NCBI GenBank assembly: GCA_964429805.1
Contig: CAYSDH010000024.1
Coordinates: 1-42,523, forward strand
From: CAYSDH01 sp964429805
GTDB taxonomy: Bacteria; Bacteroidota; Bacteroidia; Flavobacteriales_D; JABDKJ01
DNA: 42,523 nucleotides
Direction of reading: 5' to 3'
Shown here: positions 25,667 to 34,215 of the stretch, one piece after another
How positions within the stretch are numbered: position 1 is the first letter of the stretch
Layout: the number at the start of each line of letters is the position of its first letter
Notes under the pieces: model-generated
Seen by the model: only the letters and a program-made list of their open reading frames with translations
Told to the model about the DNA's origin: nothing
Database searches by the model: none
Translations under genes and position numbers: made by a program

Positions 25667-27124
25667 TTAGGCTTTGCCCTCAGCACTTTTTGGCGTCAAC
25701 TTCCAGCCCATATACCCAAAGAGAATGGTCATGATTGGGCTAATCCAGTTAAAGATGCAGTAAGGAGCAAAAATCCAAGGTGTCACACCAAGCACTCCGC
25801 TTTGAGCTACCCCACAAGTATTCCAAGGTATGAGCACAGAAGTGACAGTACCAGAATCTTCAAGTGTACGTGACAGGTTTTCAGGAGCAAGTCCAAAGTC
25901 GTCATAGGCGTCTTTATACATCTTGCCAGGCACCACTATGGCAATGTACTGATCAGATGCTGTCAAGTTGAAAAACATGGCCGTACCTGCAGTAGTAGCG
26001 ATTAAGGCACCGGCAGAATTAACCATAGAAAGCAAGCCATCCGTTATTCTCTTTAACAAGCCGACCGCCTGCATGACACCACCAAATGTCAAGGCACAGA
26101 CGATGAGCCAAATGGTGTTCATCATTCCTGACATGCCATCGGCAGAGAGTAGTTTATCGGCAAGCACATTGCCTGTAGAAATCGACAAGCCTGAGGCCAT
26201 GCTGGTGACCATGGCTTTATATGATTGCTCCATATAGTTTTTTGACTCTCCCGCTACCGAGGCCACAATATCAGGCTGATAGACAATGGCAAAAAGCGCT
26301 CCCAAAATTGAGGCAATGAACAGCGCAGGTATGGCAGGCATTTTTTTATAAATCATTAAAATGACCGCCAGCGGCACTAGAAAAAGAAAGGGTGTGATGT
26401 TAAACTTCTGACTGATGGCTGCGGTGAGTGAATTGACGTCTTGCACATTAAAATTTCCAGAGCCGTTTAAACCGACAATCAAAAACACAATGAGGGCGAT
26501 GATAATGCTCGGACCTGTGGTCCATATCATGTGCCTAATGTGAGTTATGAGGTCTGACCCTGCAATGGCCGGAGCAAGATTAGTGGTGTCAGAAAGTGGT
26601 GACATTTTGTCTCCAAAATAGGCGCCAGAGATAATTGCACCTGCAATCCAACCTTCCTCCATACCCAGTGCTTTTCCTATGGCGAGTAAGGCAATACCCA
26701 CTGTAGCCACCGTGCTCCAAGAACTCCCTGTAGCCAAGGATACCACTGCGCAAATAATACAAGCTGCAAATAAAAAAATGGAAGGACTAAGTACCTTGAG
26801 TCCATAAAAAATCATGGCGGGAACAATGCCGCTCATTAACCACGTACCAGCCAAAGCTCCAATGAGAAGTAAAATGATGATGGCTCCCATGGCCGAACCA
26901 ATACTCTCAACTATTCCTTCATATATGGTTTTCCAAGTCGTACCGTTCTGCAGTCCTACCAGACCAGCAACAACTGCTGCGACCAATAATGCAATTTGAT
27001 TAGGCCCATAGCTCGAATTGTCTTTATAAAAAATGACATTTAGCGTGAGAAGGCCGATGAGTACTATAATCGGTATGAAGGCCTGTATGATTGAAGGCCG
27101 CTTGAAGGAATTGTTTTCGGTCAA
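25667..27124 (-). CDS. nhaC: NhaC-family Na+/H+ antiporter
   Basis: A 485-residue protein with about eleven hydrophobic segments. NhaC-family landmarks: LLLIGALAGTWLMSGIVPAMIFYGL, SLATGSSWSTVATVGIAL, and AGAIISGAYFGDKMSPLSDTTNLAPA, the most conserved stretch. It should exchange internal Na+ (or a related cation or metabolite) for protons at the inner membrane. Some relatives exchange malate/lactate, so the substrate is family-based. Confidence 0.9.
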   Translation of the reverse strand: MTENNSFKRPSIIQAFIPIIVLIGLLTLNVIFYKDNSSYGPNQIALLVAAVVAGLVGLQNGTTWKTIYEGIVESIGSAMGAIIILLLIGALAGTWLMSGIVPAMIFYGLKVLSPSIFLFAACIICAVVSLATGSSWSTVATVGIALLAIGKALGMEEGWIAGAIISGAYFGDKMSPLSDTTNLAPAIAGSDLITHIRHMIWTTGPSIIIALIVFLIVGLNGSGNFNVQDVNSLTAAISQKFNITPFLFLVPLAVILMIYKKMPAIPALFIASILGALFAIVYQPDIVASVAGESKNYMEQSYKAMVTSMASGLSISTGNVLADKLLSADGMSGMMNTIWLIVCALTFGGVMQAVGLLKRITDGLLSMVNSAGALIATTAGTAMFFNLTASDQYIAIVVPGKMYKDAYDDFGLAPENLSRTLEDSGTVTSVLIPWNTCGVAQSGVLGVTPWIFAPYCIFNWISPIMTILFGYMGWKLTPKSAEGKA

Positions 27125-27207
27125 CGTAGTCGTTTGAAAATTATCCGCTCAAGGTAGGAAATGAAAAAGCAAATGCGAAGCACGACTGCGCGAATACGAA
27201 ACTGTCT

Positions 27208-28380
27208 TTATTCTTTTACAAGCACTTCGTTGGCTGTCCAGTCGTCTCCGATAAGCTGGAGATGATATACGCCTGTCTCTAAAAATGAGAGGTCGAGCGT
27301 CAGTGCATTTAGACCCGCACGAAAGACCACTTGCCCCTTCATGTCGATAATCTCTAATTGAGAACCAATCACACGATCATCACCAAAGTTGAGTTCTTGT
27401 GCCACCGGAAGCGGATAGATATCAAGGTCTACAGTCTCAAGTTCTGGAACAGATACGAAAGGCTCTCCGAGCAAGTATCGGGATACCGTGCGCTCGCTAG
27501 CATCATCTCCAGAGACTAGGTATACATAGCCATCAATAATGAATGAGGCAGGCGCCCATCTGGACTCACCTTCATGGGCAGGTAATTCTGTCCAGGTGTC
27601 AATTAGCGGATCATACTCCCAAAACTCACCAGTCGGAAACTCATTGTGCGTGCCACCGTTAAGGTGCCCTACTCCACTGAGTGTATATCCCTTGCCGTTA
27701 AACTCAAACTGCGCACCAGCCACTCTAGTGTAGCCTGGATGCTCGGCTATCTCAATCCACGTGTCAGTGACTGGTTCGTAACGAAACCAATCCTCTTGGT
27801 GACCAGACCCGACATATACATAATCGTCAATGGCAAACATGTATGGATGATGGCGATCAGCTCCAATAAATGTTGCGCGCTGCGTCCAAGTATCTGTGGC
27901 AATATCATACTCGTACCAATCTCCAAGATTGCTAAAACCATCTGAACCCATGCCCATAAAGATTTTTCCGTTCCAAGCGACAAAAGCTGGGTGAGTTCTA
28001 GGGGAGCAAGGGCAAGAGCTGAGTTCGTCAAACTCTCCTGTTTGAGGGTCATATACCCAGAGGTCATTCTCATATCCGTTTTGAGTGATTCCAAAACCGA
28101 AATATGCCTTATCGTCCCACACATCTCCAATAGAGAATCCTCTAAATGGACCAGGATAATCGCCCATATCCTCCCATGTATCATTTGACGGGTCATACTT
28201 AAACATGTCTTTCGTTATGTCATTGGCTGTGCCAGTCAACACATAGCCATAACCATCTATGCTAAAGCCAATACCGTGATGCCTTCCTGGAAAGGGAAAA
28301 TCAGTAAGCTCCTCCCACTGAGCAGACAAAAGAGATGAGAAAAGGGTGAAAACGAGTATAATAGATATTTTCCTGTGCAT
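27208..28380 (-). CDS. Secreted Kelch-repeat protein with T9SS tail
   Basis: About 390 residues. The ATG at 28380 starts a signal peptide (MHRKISIILVFTLFSSLLSAQ). Six or so Kelch repeats follow, each with a paired-strand pattern such as YEYDIATDTWTQRA, FRYEPVTDTWIEIA and WEYDPLIDTWTELP, predicting a beta-propeller at residues 22-310. The last ~75 residues (LDIYPLPVAQELNF, MKGQVVFRAGLNALTL) are a T9SS sorting domain. No catalytic residues are recognised; a surface binding role is likely. Confidence 0.85.
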   Translation of the reverse strand: MHRKISIILVFTLFSSLLSAQWEELTDFPFPGRHHGIGFSIDGYGYVLTGTANDITKDMFKYDPSNDTWEDMGDYPGPFRGFSIGDVWDDKAYFGFGITQNGYENDLWVYDPQTGEFDELSSCPCSPRTHPAFVAWNGKIFMGMGSDGFSNLGDWYEYDIATDTWTQRATFIGADRHHPYMFAIDDYVYVGSGHQEDWFRYEPVTDTWIEIAEHPGYTRVAGAQFEFNGKGYTLSGVGHLNGGTHNEFPTGEFWEYDPLIDTWTELPAHEGESRWAPASFIIDGYVYLVSGDDASERTVSRYLLGEPFVSVPELETVDLDIYPLPVAQELNFGDDRVIGSQLEIIDMKGQVVFRAGLNALTLDLSFLETGVYHLQLIGDDWTANEVLVKE

Positions 28381-28460
28381 GTGAGTAAAGCTAAGCACCA
28401 AGCCACAATTTGGACTTCAATAAGTGTATCTCGCATTGGAAAGCTACTATGCTATTCCGA

Positions 28461-29246
28461 CTATCTGATTTGAAGATGAATATGGTCATCGTGCCGCACA
28501 GCGTGACATCCGTGAAACTTCACTTTGCTTGAGCTTAGGTTCAAGCGTTGTTTTAGGTGTGGCTCAATGAAAATTTTTGACACTGCTGATTGCTTTGCCA
28601 CGAGTTCAACAAGAGCTTTTGTCCGTTGCTGATGAAATGTGGCTTCAGTCTCCCATTTTGGAAAAATGGAGGTGAGAGAATAGTACCATCCGCCTTGCTG
28701 CTCACATCGTTGTACAGTGTTGGCCTCATTTCCCATTGGCTCTTCAAATGACCCGTAGCCTATGAAAGTCAAGGACTCAGCACTCTCCAGGTCTGTGCCG
28801 TCCACACCATACTGAAACGCCAAATCGAGCTTTTGACCATCATTGTGACTCAAATGTGGAAGCAACGGAAAACCATCTACAAAAGGAAAATTGGCATCTA
28901 GATAGGCGATGTCATAGTCGAACTGTTCGTTTACTGTGCTCATCACATCATGTAACTCGGGGTCTACGTAGTGTCGATTTAGCACACAGGTTATGAATGA
29001 CAATGGCCTCAATCCATCGCTATTTGAAAGCGGTAATGCCTTGCGCGGGCTCAGTGCAGGAATTATCAGAAAAGTCAGCACCATATACACAGCGAAGTGA
29101 ATGCATGCACGTTGCCAAGATTTCTTTAGGCTTAATATCTTTCTAGAAATGAGCGAGGACAGCAGGTAACTGAGCCCTCCAATCTGAGTAAGGATGGTGA
29201 GGAAAATCACCAGAATAAATCGTGCTAGCCACTTGACTGTGTTCAT
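28461..29246 (-). CDS. Membrane-anchored putative LAS-type (M74/M15-like) metallopeptidase
   Basis: A 261-residue protein with two N-terminal hydrophobic segments (about 8-33 and 48-66), then a soluble domain. The soluble part shows SHNDGQKLDL (His134 and Asp141, spaced H-x6-D) and, near the C-terminus, DDHIHL (H255-x-H257). This H-x6-D ... HxH set is the zinc-ligand pattern of the LAS peptidases, such as murein endopeptidase MepA and D-Ala-D-Ala peptidases. FIEPHLKQRL lies between. A peptidoglycan hydrolase at the periplasmic face is therefore plausible. I know of no firm annotation for this family, and overall similarity beyond the motifs could not be tested. Confidence 0.6.
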   Translation of the reverse strand: MNTVKWLARFILVIFLTILTQIGGLSYLLSSLISRKILSLKKSWQRACIHFAVYMVLTFLIIPALSPRKALPLSNSDGLRPLSFITCVLNRHYVDPELHDVMSTVNEQFDYDIAYLDANFPFVDGFPLLPHLSHNDGQKLDLAFQYGVDGTDLESAESLTFIGYGSFEEPMGNEANTVQRCEQQGGWYYSLTSIFPKWETEATFHQQRTKALVELVAKQSAVSKIFIEPHLKQRLNLSSSKVKFHGCHAVRHDDHIHLQIR

Positions 29247-29311
29247 GAACGTACAACGATTAAACGATGCTGCAAGTATTTAAACAACACAAGCCTCGCC
29301 ATAGAGCAGAC

Positions 29312-32300
29312 TTACATGTTTCTGCGATACTGCCCTCCTACTTCAAAGAGCGCATCAGAAATTTGACCTAATGAACACACTTTACAAGCATCGAGTAAGA
29401 GTTCAAAAATATTTTTTCCTTCGATGGCCGCCATTTGTAGGTTCTTCAATTGCTGCTCTGCTTCACTTGCATTTCGGGCAATTAAGGAAGTTACCGTGTC
29501 TATTTGATCTTGCTTTTCTGCTTCTGTTGCTCGTATAACTTCGCGCGGCAAAATAGTTGGAGAACCTTCCTTACTTAAAAATGTATTTACACCAATGAGC
29601 GGCAATTCACCGGTGTGCTTTTTCATTTCGTAATACATGGACTCATCCTGAATCTTGCCTCGCTGATACATAGTCTCCATGGCACCAAGCACACCTCCAC
29701 GATCTGTGATACGGTCAAACTCGACCATCACCGCTTCTTCTACTAAGTCGGTAAGCTCTTCGATGATGAACGATCCTTGAAGCGGATTTTCATTCTTAGC
29801 CAAGCCAAGTTCATGATTGATTATTAACTGTATGGCCATCGCTCTGCGGACGCTCTCCTCTGTTGGAGTCGTGATTGCCTCATCATAGGCGTTAGTGTGC
29901 AGCGAATTACAGTTATCATAAATAGCATAGAGCGCCTGCAACGTGGTGCGGATGTCGTTAAAGGCAATCTCCTGCGCATGCAGGCTGCGTCCGCTTGTCT
30001 GAATATGATACTTGAGCTTCTGACTTCTGCTATTGGCACCATACTTTTCACGCATGGCCTTGGCCCAAATTTTTCGTGCTACTCTACCTATCACCGCATA
30101 CTCCGGATCGATACCATTTGAGAAGAAAAAACTCAGGTTAGGAGCAAACTTGTTGATGTCCATTCCACGGCTCAAGTAATACTCCACGTACGTAAAGCCG
30201 TTGGCCAGAGTGAAGGCAAGTTGAGAAATAGGATTGGCTCCAGCCTCTGCAATGTGGTACCCTGATATGGAGACCGAATAGAAGTTGCGCACGTTGTGTG
30301 CAATGAAACTTTCTTGCACATCACCCATTAAGCGGAGTGCAAACTCTGTAGAAAAAATGCAGGTGTTTTGCGCCTGATCTTCTTTCAAAATATCGGCTTG
30401 CACAGTACCTCTTACGGAGGCCATGGCCCGTGAGCGACAGTCGGCATAGACATCAGCAGGCAAAACAGCATCACCTGTTACACCGAGCAGCATAAGCCCT
30501 AAACCATCATTACCTTCTGGCAACTCAGCCTCATTATACGTGGGTCGGCTGACACCTTTTGTCTTATAGATCTCATCAATCTTTGACTCTACTTCTTTTT
30601 CAAGTCCTTGCTCTTTGATGTACTTCTCGCACTGCTGATCTATGGCTGCGTTCATGAAGAAGCCCAGCAACATGGCCGCTGGCCCATTGATGGTCATCGA
30701 CACCGATGTTTTTGGACTGCACAAGTCAAATCCGGAATAGAGTTTTTTAGCATCATCAAGACAGCAGATACTGACACCCGCGTTACCAATCTTGCCATAG
30801 ATATCTGGACGTGTCCCCGGATCGCGACCATAGAGTGTGACCGAGTCAAAGGCTGTACTAAGTCTTTTGGCGGGCAGCCCTAAGCTTACGTAGTGAAATC
30901 TCTTGTTGGTGCGTTCTGGCCCACCTTCTCCAGCAAACATTCGAGTAGGATCTTCTCCTTCACGTTTGAATGGAAACACACCTGCGGCATAAGGAAATTC
31001 GCCTGGCACGTTTTCTTGCAAGTTCCACTTCAAAATATCTCCCCAACCTTTGTATGTAGGCAGAGAGACTTTCGGAATTTTATTTTGGCTGAGCGACTCG
31101 GTGTGCGTCTGGATTTTTATCTCCTTGTCTCGCACCATAAATGAGTATACCTCATCTTTATAAGTCTTCACTTTTTCACCCCAAGCCTCAATGACGTCCA
31201 TGTTTTTTGGATCAAACTCCTTCAGTAAGCTATCATAAGTGGACCTCAGCGCGGCTAAGGCCGTTTCAGAATCTGCTTCGTTATGAGCGCTCAGTATGCT
31301 GTCTGACTCTTTGAGACTATAAAGTTTCTGAGCGATTTCAGCCTGTGCATTCACCTTTTGGTTATAGCCCCTTACTGTGTCAGAAATCTCGCTCAGGTAT
31401 CGCACACGCTTTGGCGGAATGATAAATATCTTCTCTGAAATCTCGTTGGCTGATAAAAAACTGGACTTTAAATCAGCGCCCGTTTTTTCAGCTACCATGT
31501 CAATCATGGCTTTATAGATGGCATTTGTGCCCGGGTCATTAAACTGCGAAGCAATGGTACCAAACACTGGAATCTCTTCCTCTGGCGCCTCCCATTTTTG
31601 ATGATTTCTACGGTATTGTTTTTTCACATCGCGCAACGCATCGAGCGCTCCACGTTTGTCAAATTTGTTGAGCGCAATGATGTCGGCAAAATCCAACATG
31701 TCAATTTTTTCTAGCTGAGACGCTGCGCCATATTCTGGTGTCATGACATACAGACTCATGTCACTGTGGTCCACTATCTCGGTATCACTCTGTCCGATGC
31801 CGCTTGTCTCTAATATAACAAGGTCGTACTTGGCAGACTTAAGTATGTCAACTGCTTCTTTGACATACTTACTCATGGCCAAATTACTCTGGCGCGTGGC
31901 CAGCGAGCGCATGTAGCAACGGTCATTAAAAATGCTATTCATTCTGATGCGATCGCCAAGCAAGGCTCCACCCGTCTTTCTTTTTGACGGGTCAACAGAA
32001 ATAATCCCAATGTGTTTTTCAGGGAAATCGACTAAGAATCTACGCACCAGCTCATCCACTAAAGAGGATTTTCCTGCACCACCAGTTCCTGTGATTCCAA
32101 TGACTGGTGTGTTGAGTTGAGCCGCCTCATCAGATACTCTTTTAAGTATTTCGACATTATCAGCAGGATAGTTTTCTGCCGCAGAGATAAGTCGAGCAAT
32201 GCTCGCGGGGTCCTTTTCAATAAGCTTGGTGACTTCACCATTGAGATGCTGACCTATGGGGTAGTCAGCTTGGCTCATCAGGTCGTTAATCATGCCTTGA

Positions 32301-32695
32301 AGCCCCATGGCTCGACCATCATCAGGGTGATAGATACGGGCTATGCCGTAGGCTTGAAGCTCCTCTATCTCAGAAGGAAGTATGGTACCACCACCTCCGC
32401 CAAAAATCTTGATGTCTCCTCGACCTCTTTCTTTAAGCAGGTCATACATGTACTTAAAGTACTCCATGTGCCCTCCTTGATAAGAGGTCATGGCAATGGC
32501 ATTAGCATCTTCTTGTATGGCACAGTCGACCACTTCTTGCACAGACCTGTCATGCCCCAGGTGGATGACTTCGGCACCTGTGCCTTGTATGATTCTGCGC
32601 ATGATATTGATGGCAGCATCATGCCCGTCAAAGAGACTGGCGGCAGTGACTATTCTGACTTTATTCTTAGGGGTGTACGGTGTTTGTTGTTCCAT
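29312..32695 (-). CDS. icmF: IcmF, fused coenzyme B12-dependent acyl-CoA mutase with G-protein chaperone
   Basis: A 1127-residue fusion in the IcmF order: an N-terminal B12-binding domain (about 10-145, DGHDAAI with axial His25, and GGGG near 99-103), a MeaB-like GTPase (Walker A GTGGAGKSS at 203-211) and a C-terminal mutase barrel (about 560-1110). IcmF interconverts isobutyryl-CoA and n-butyryl-CoA, and sometimes pivalyl/isovaleryl-CoA, while the G domain loads cobalamin. Features of IcmF rather than methylmalonyl-CoA mutase are the FHYVSLGLPAKRLSTAFDSVTLYG stretch and KEDQAQNTCIFSTEF. The single-polypeptide layout itself is decisive. It is transcribed alone. Confidence 0.93.
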   Translation of the reverse strand: MEQQTPYTPKNKVRIVTAASLFDGHDAAINIMRRIIQGTGAEVIHLGHDRSVQEVVDCAIQEDANAIAMTSYQGGHMEYFKYMYDLLKERGRGDIKIFGGGGGTILPSEIEELQAYGIARIYHPDDGRAMGLQGMINDLMSQADYPIGQHLNGEVTKLIEKDPASIARLISAAENYPADNVEILKRVSDEAAQLNTPVIGITGTGGAGKSSLVDELVRRFLVDFPEKHIGIISVDPSKRKTGGALLGDRIRMNSIFNDRCYMRSLATRQSNLAMSKYVKEAVDILKSAKYDLVILETSGIGQSDTEIVDHSDMSLYVMTPEYGAASQLEKIDMLDFADIIALNKFDKRGALDALRDVKKQYRRNHQKWEAPEEEIPVFGTIASQFNDPGTNAIYKAMIDMVAEKTGADLKSSFLSANEISEKIFIIPPKRVRYLSEISDTVRGYNQKVNAQAEIAQKLYSLKESDSILSAHNEADSETALAALRSTYDSLLKEFDPKNMDVIEAWGEKVKTYKDEVYSFMVRDKEIKIQTHTESLSQNKIPKVSLPTYKGWGDILKWNLQENVPGEFPYAAGVFPFKREGEDPTRMFAGEGGPERTNKRFHYVSLGLPAKRLSTAFDSVTLYGRDPGTRPDIYGKIGNAGVSICCLDDAKKLYSGFDLCSPKTSVSMTINGPAAMLLGFFMNAAIDQQCEKYIKEQGLEKEVESKIDEIYKTKGVSRPTYNEAELPEGNDGLGLMLLGVTGDAVLPADVYADCRSRAMASVRGTVQADILKEDQAQNTCIFSTEFALRLMGDVQESFIAHNVRNFYSVSISGYHIAEAGANPISQLAFTLANGFTYVEYYLSRGMDINKFAPNLSFFFSNGIDPEYAVIGRVARKIWAKAMREKYGANSRSQKLKYHIQTSGRSLHAQEIAFNDIRTTLQALYAIYDNCNSLHTNAYDEAITTPTEESVRRAMAIQLIINHELGLAKNENPLQGSFIIEELTDLVEEAVMVEFDRITDRGGVLGAMETMYQRGKIQDESMYYEMKKHTGELPLIGVNTFLSKEGSPTILPREVIRATEAEKQDQIDTVTSLIARNASEAEQQLKNLQMAAIEGKNIFELLLDACKVCSLGQISDALFEVGGQYRRNM

Positions 32696-32799
32696 GGTAG
32701 AATTCCTTGCTTGGCGAAGATAATGAATAGTCAGTCTGTGCTTGACACCAATCTTTTAGATAAACTATTGGGCCAGATAGACCAATTGAAGACCCCTCA

Positions 32800-32831
32800 T
32801 TTGAATCACTGCTACATTGTGGCTAAATTTA
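32800..32831 (+). promoter_or_regulatory. Candidate promoter close to the GH16 start
   Basis: TTTG (32800-32803), a 20-bp spacer and TAAATTTA (32824-32831, seven of eight to TAnnTTTG). It ends only four bases before the TTG start, so a message from it would be nearly leaderless, or would start inside the gene. Weak. Confidence 0.3.
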
Positions 32832-32835
32832 AACC

Positions 32836-34134
32836 TTGCTATTCAACCCCTCATATAGCCTGCTGATTCTCTGCACGCTGACGCTTTGTCAATGCCTTTC
32901 AGCCCAATACTACGTGGGTGGCGCTATTCAGACAAATGAGACGTATCAGTATGGTCGCTTTGAAGTGGCCATGAAGTCTGCTGCTGGTAATGGTGTCGTT
33001 TCCTCTTTTTTTCTCTACCATGGTGACCTAGAATGTGGTGAATGGCCTGCGCAGAATAATGAGATTGATATCGAAATGACGGGTAATAACACGACCGTGC
33101 AGTTTACCACTCACATGCCGCCACCGCCAGGTCAGACTAACACGTCTAGTGTCACTGAAGATGAGTCATATGGTTTTGACCCGCATCAGAGTTTACATGA
33201 ATATGCTATAGAGTGGGAGCCTAACATTGTTAGGTGGTTTATTGATGGGCAGCTGACCCATATACAGGACGGGCCTTGGGTAACCGAGCTTTTTCACCCC
33301 ATGGAGATTTATATGAATCTGTGGGTTGCCAGTGCAGAAAGCTGGGTGGGCGTATTTGACCCGAGTGTACTGCCAGTGATGTCAGAATATGACTTTGTGA
33401 AAGCGTATGCTTACACGCCCGGAAACGGCACGAGCGGGACAGGAAATAATTTCACTTTTCTATGGGAAGACCATTTCGACTCCTTTGATTCCACCCGATG
33501 GAGTGTCTCAGAATTCACAGGCTTTCAAGGCAATTTGAGCAGCTTCGAATCAACTGCGGTGACCTTTGACGATGGCAAATTAAAACTGGAACTATCCGCC
33601 CCTAGTGCCACTCCACCCAGCGTGCCAGTGACTGTCTCTGTCGATGCCAATGCGGTAAATCTTAACTCGTCAGATGCGCTCTATCTTGCTGGAGGCTTTA
33701 ACAGCTGGTGCGGCAACTGTCACCTGATGACTGAAGACAATGGAGTCTGGACCACCACTGTCAACTTGCCACCCGGACGGCACGAGTATCTGTTTGTCAA
33801 AAATTTGTGGGAGGACACTTCGGCTCCTGAACCAAACAGCCCGTGTGACTTTAAACCCTGCGACCAGTTTTACAATTATGGTGTGCTTGTCTCTCATGGT
33901 TCAGCGCCAATCACCAAAGAAACCGTCTGCTGGGACTCCTGCTCAGACTGCGACACGTGCCCTGCCGATATAGATGGCAATGGAGTCATCACGGTTAATG
34001 ATTTCTTGAATTTCAACTCTATGTTTGGAATAGCCTGTGGTGCTTGTCCTGAAGACATTGATGGAAATGGGACGGTTGACATCAACGATTTTCTCGACCT
34101 GAACTCTGCCTTTGGCACAGTTTGTCCGCAGTAA
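32836..34134 (+). CDS. Secreted circularly permuted GH16 beta-glucanase (lichenase-like) with glucan-binding and dockerin-like modules
   Basis: A 432-residue secreted enzyme. The start is TTG at 32836, just after an in-frame stop; the signal peptide ends near LSA-QYY. The catalytic motif NEIDIE (Glu76, Asp78, Glu80) marks GH16. The order is unusual: the domain opens with the YQYGRFEVAMKSA strand and, after NLWVASAESWVGVFD, closes with WEDHFDSFDSTRW and DDGKLKLEL, which lie at the N-terminus of ordinary GH16 enzymes. The natural permutant from Fibrobacter succinogenes, a 1,3-1,4-beta-glucanase, has this order and closely similar motifs as I recall them. A beta-sandwich like glycogen/starch-binding domains (about 262-345, LAGGFNSW) and two dockerin-like EF-hand repeats (DIDGNGVITVNDFLN, DIDGNGTVDINDFLD) follow. 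No T9SS tail is seen. Confidence 0.88.
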   Translation: MLFNPSYSLLILCTLTLCQCLSAQYYVGGAIQTNETYQYGRFEVAMKSAAGNGVVSSFFLYHGDLECGEWPAQNNEIDIEMTGNNTTVQFTTHMPPPPGQTNTSSVTEDESYGFDPHQSLHEYAIEWEPNIVRWFIDGQLTHIQDGPWVTELFHPMEIYMNLWVASAESWVGVFDPSVLPVMSEYDFVKAYAYTPGNGTSGTGNNFTFLWEDHFDSFDSTRWSVSEFTGFQGNLSSFESTAVTFDDGKLKLELSAPSATPPSVPVTVSVDANAVNLNSSDALYLAGGFNSWCGNCHLMTEDNGVWTTTVNLPPGRHEYLFVKNLWEDTSAPEPNSPCDFKPCDQFYNYGVLVSHGSAPITKETVCWDSCSDCDTCPADIDGNGVITVNDFLNFNSMFGIACGACPEDIDGNGTVDINDFLDLNSAFGTVCPQ

Positions 34135-34215
34135 CGTGTTGTAAGATTTCTTTGCTCAGATTATTTATAGAGGTGCAGAATGGAAGCCCACTTGTTTGGC
34201 ACCAATCTTGAATCA

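Noticed and set aside
32117..32866. A 249-codon plus-strand frame opposite the 5' part of icmF
   Set aside because: It lies antisense to the well-conserved B12-binding and GTPase domains, shows no family motifs, and is explained as a shadow of icmF codon use.
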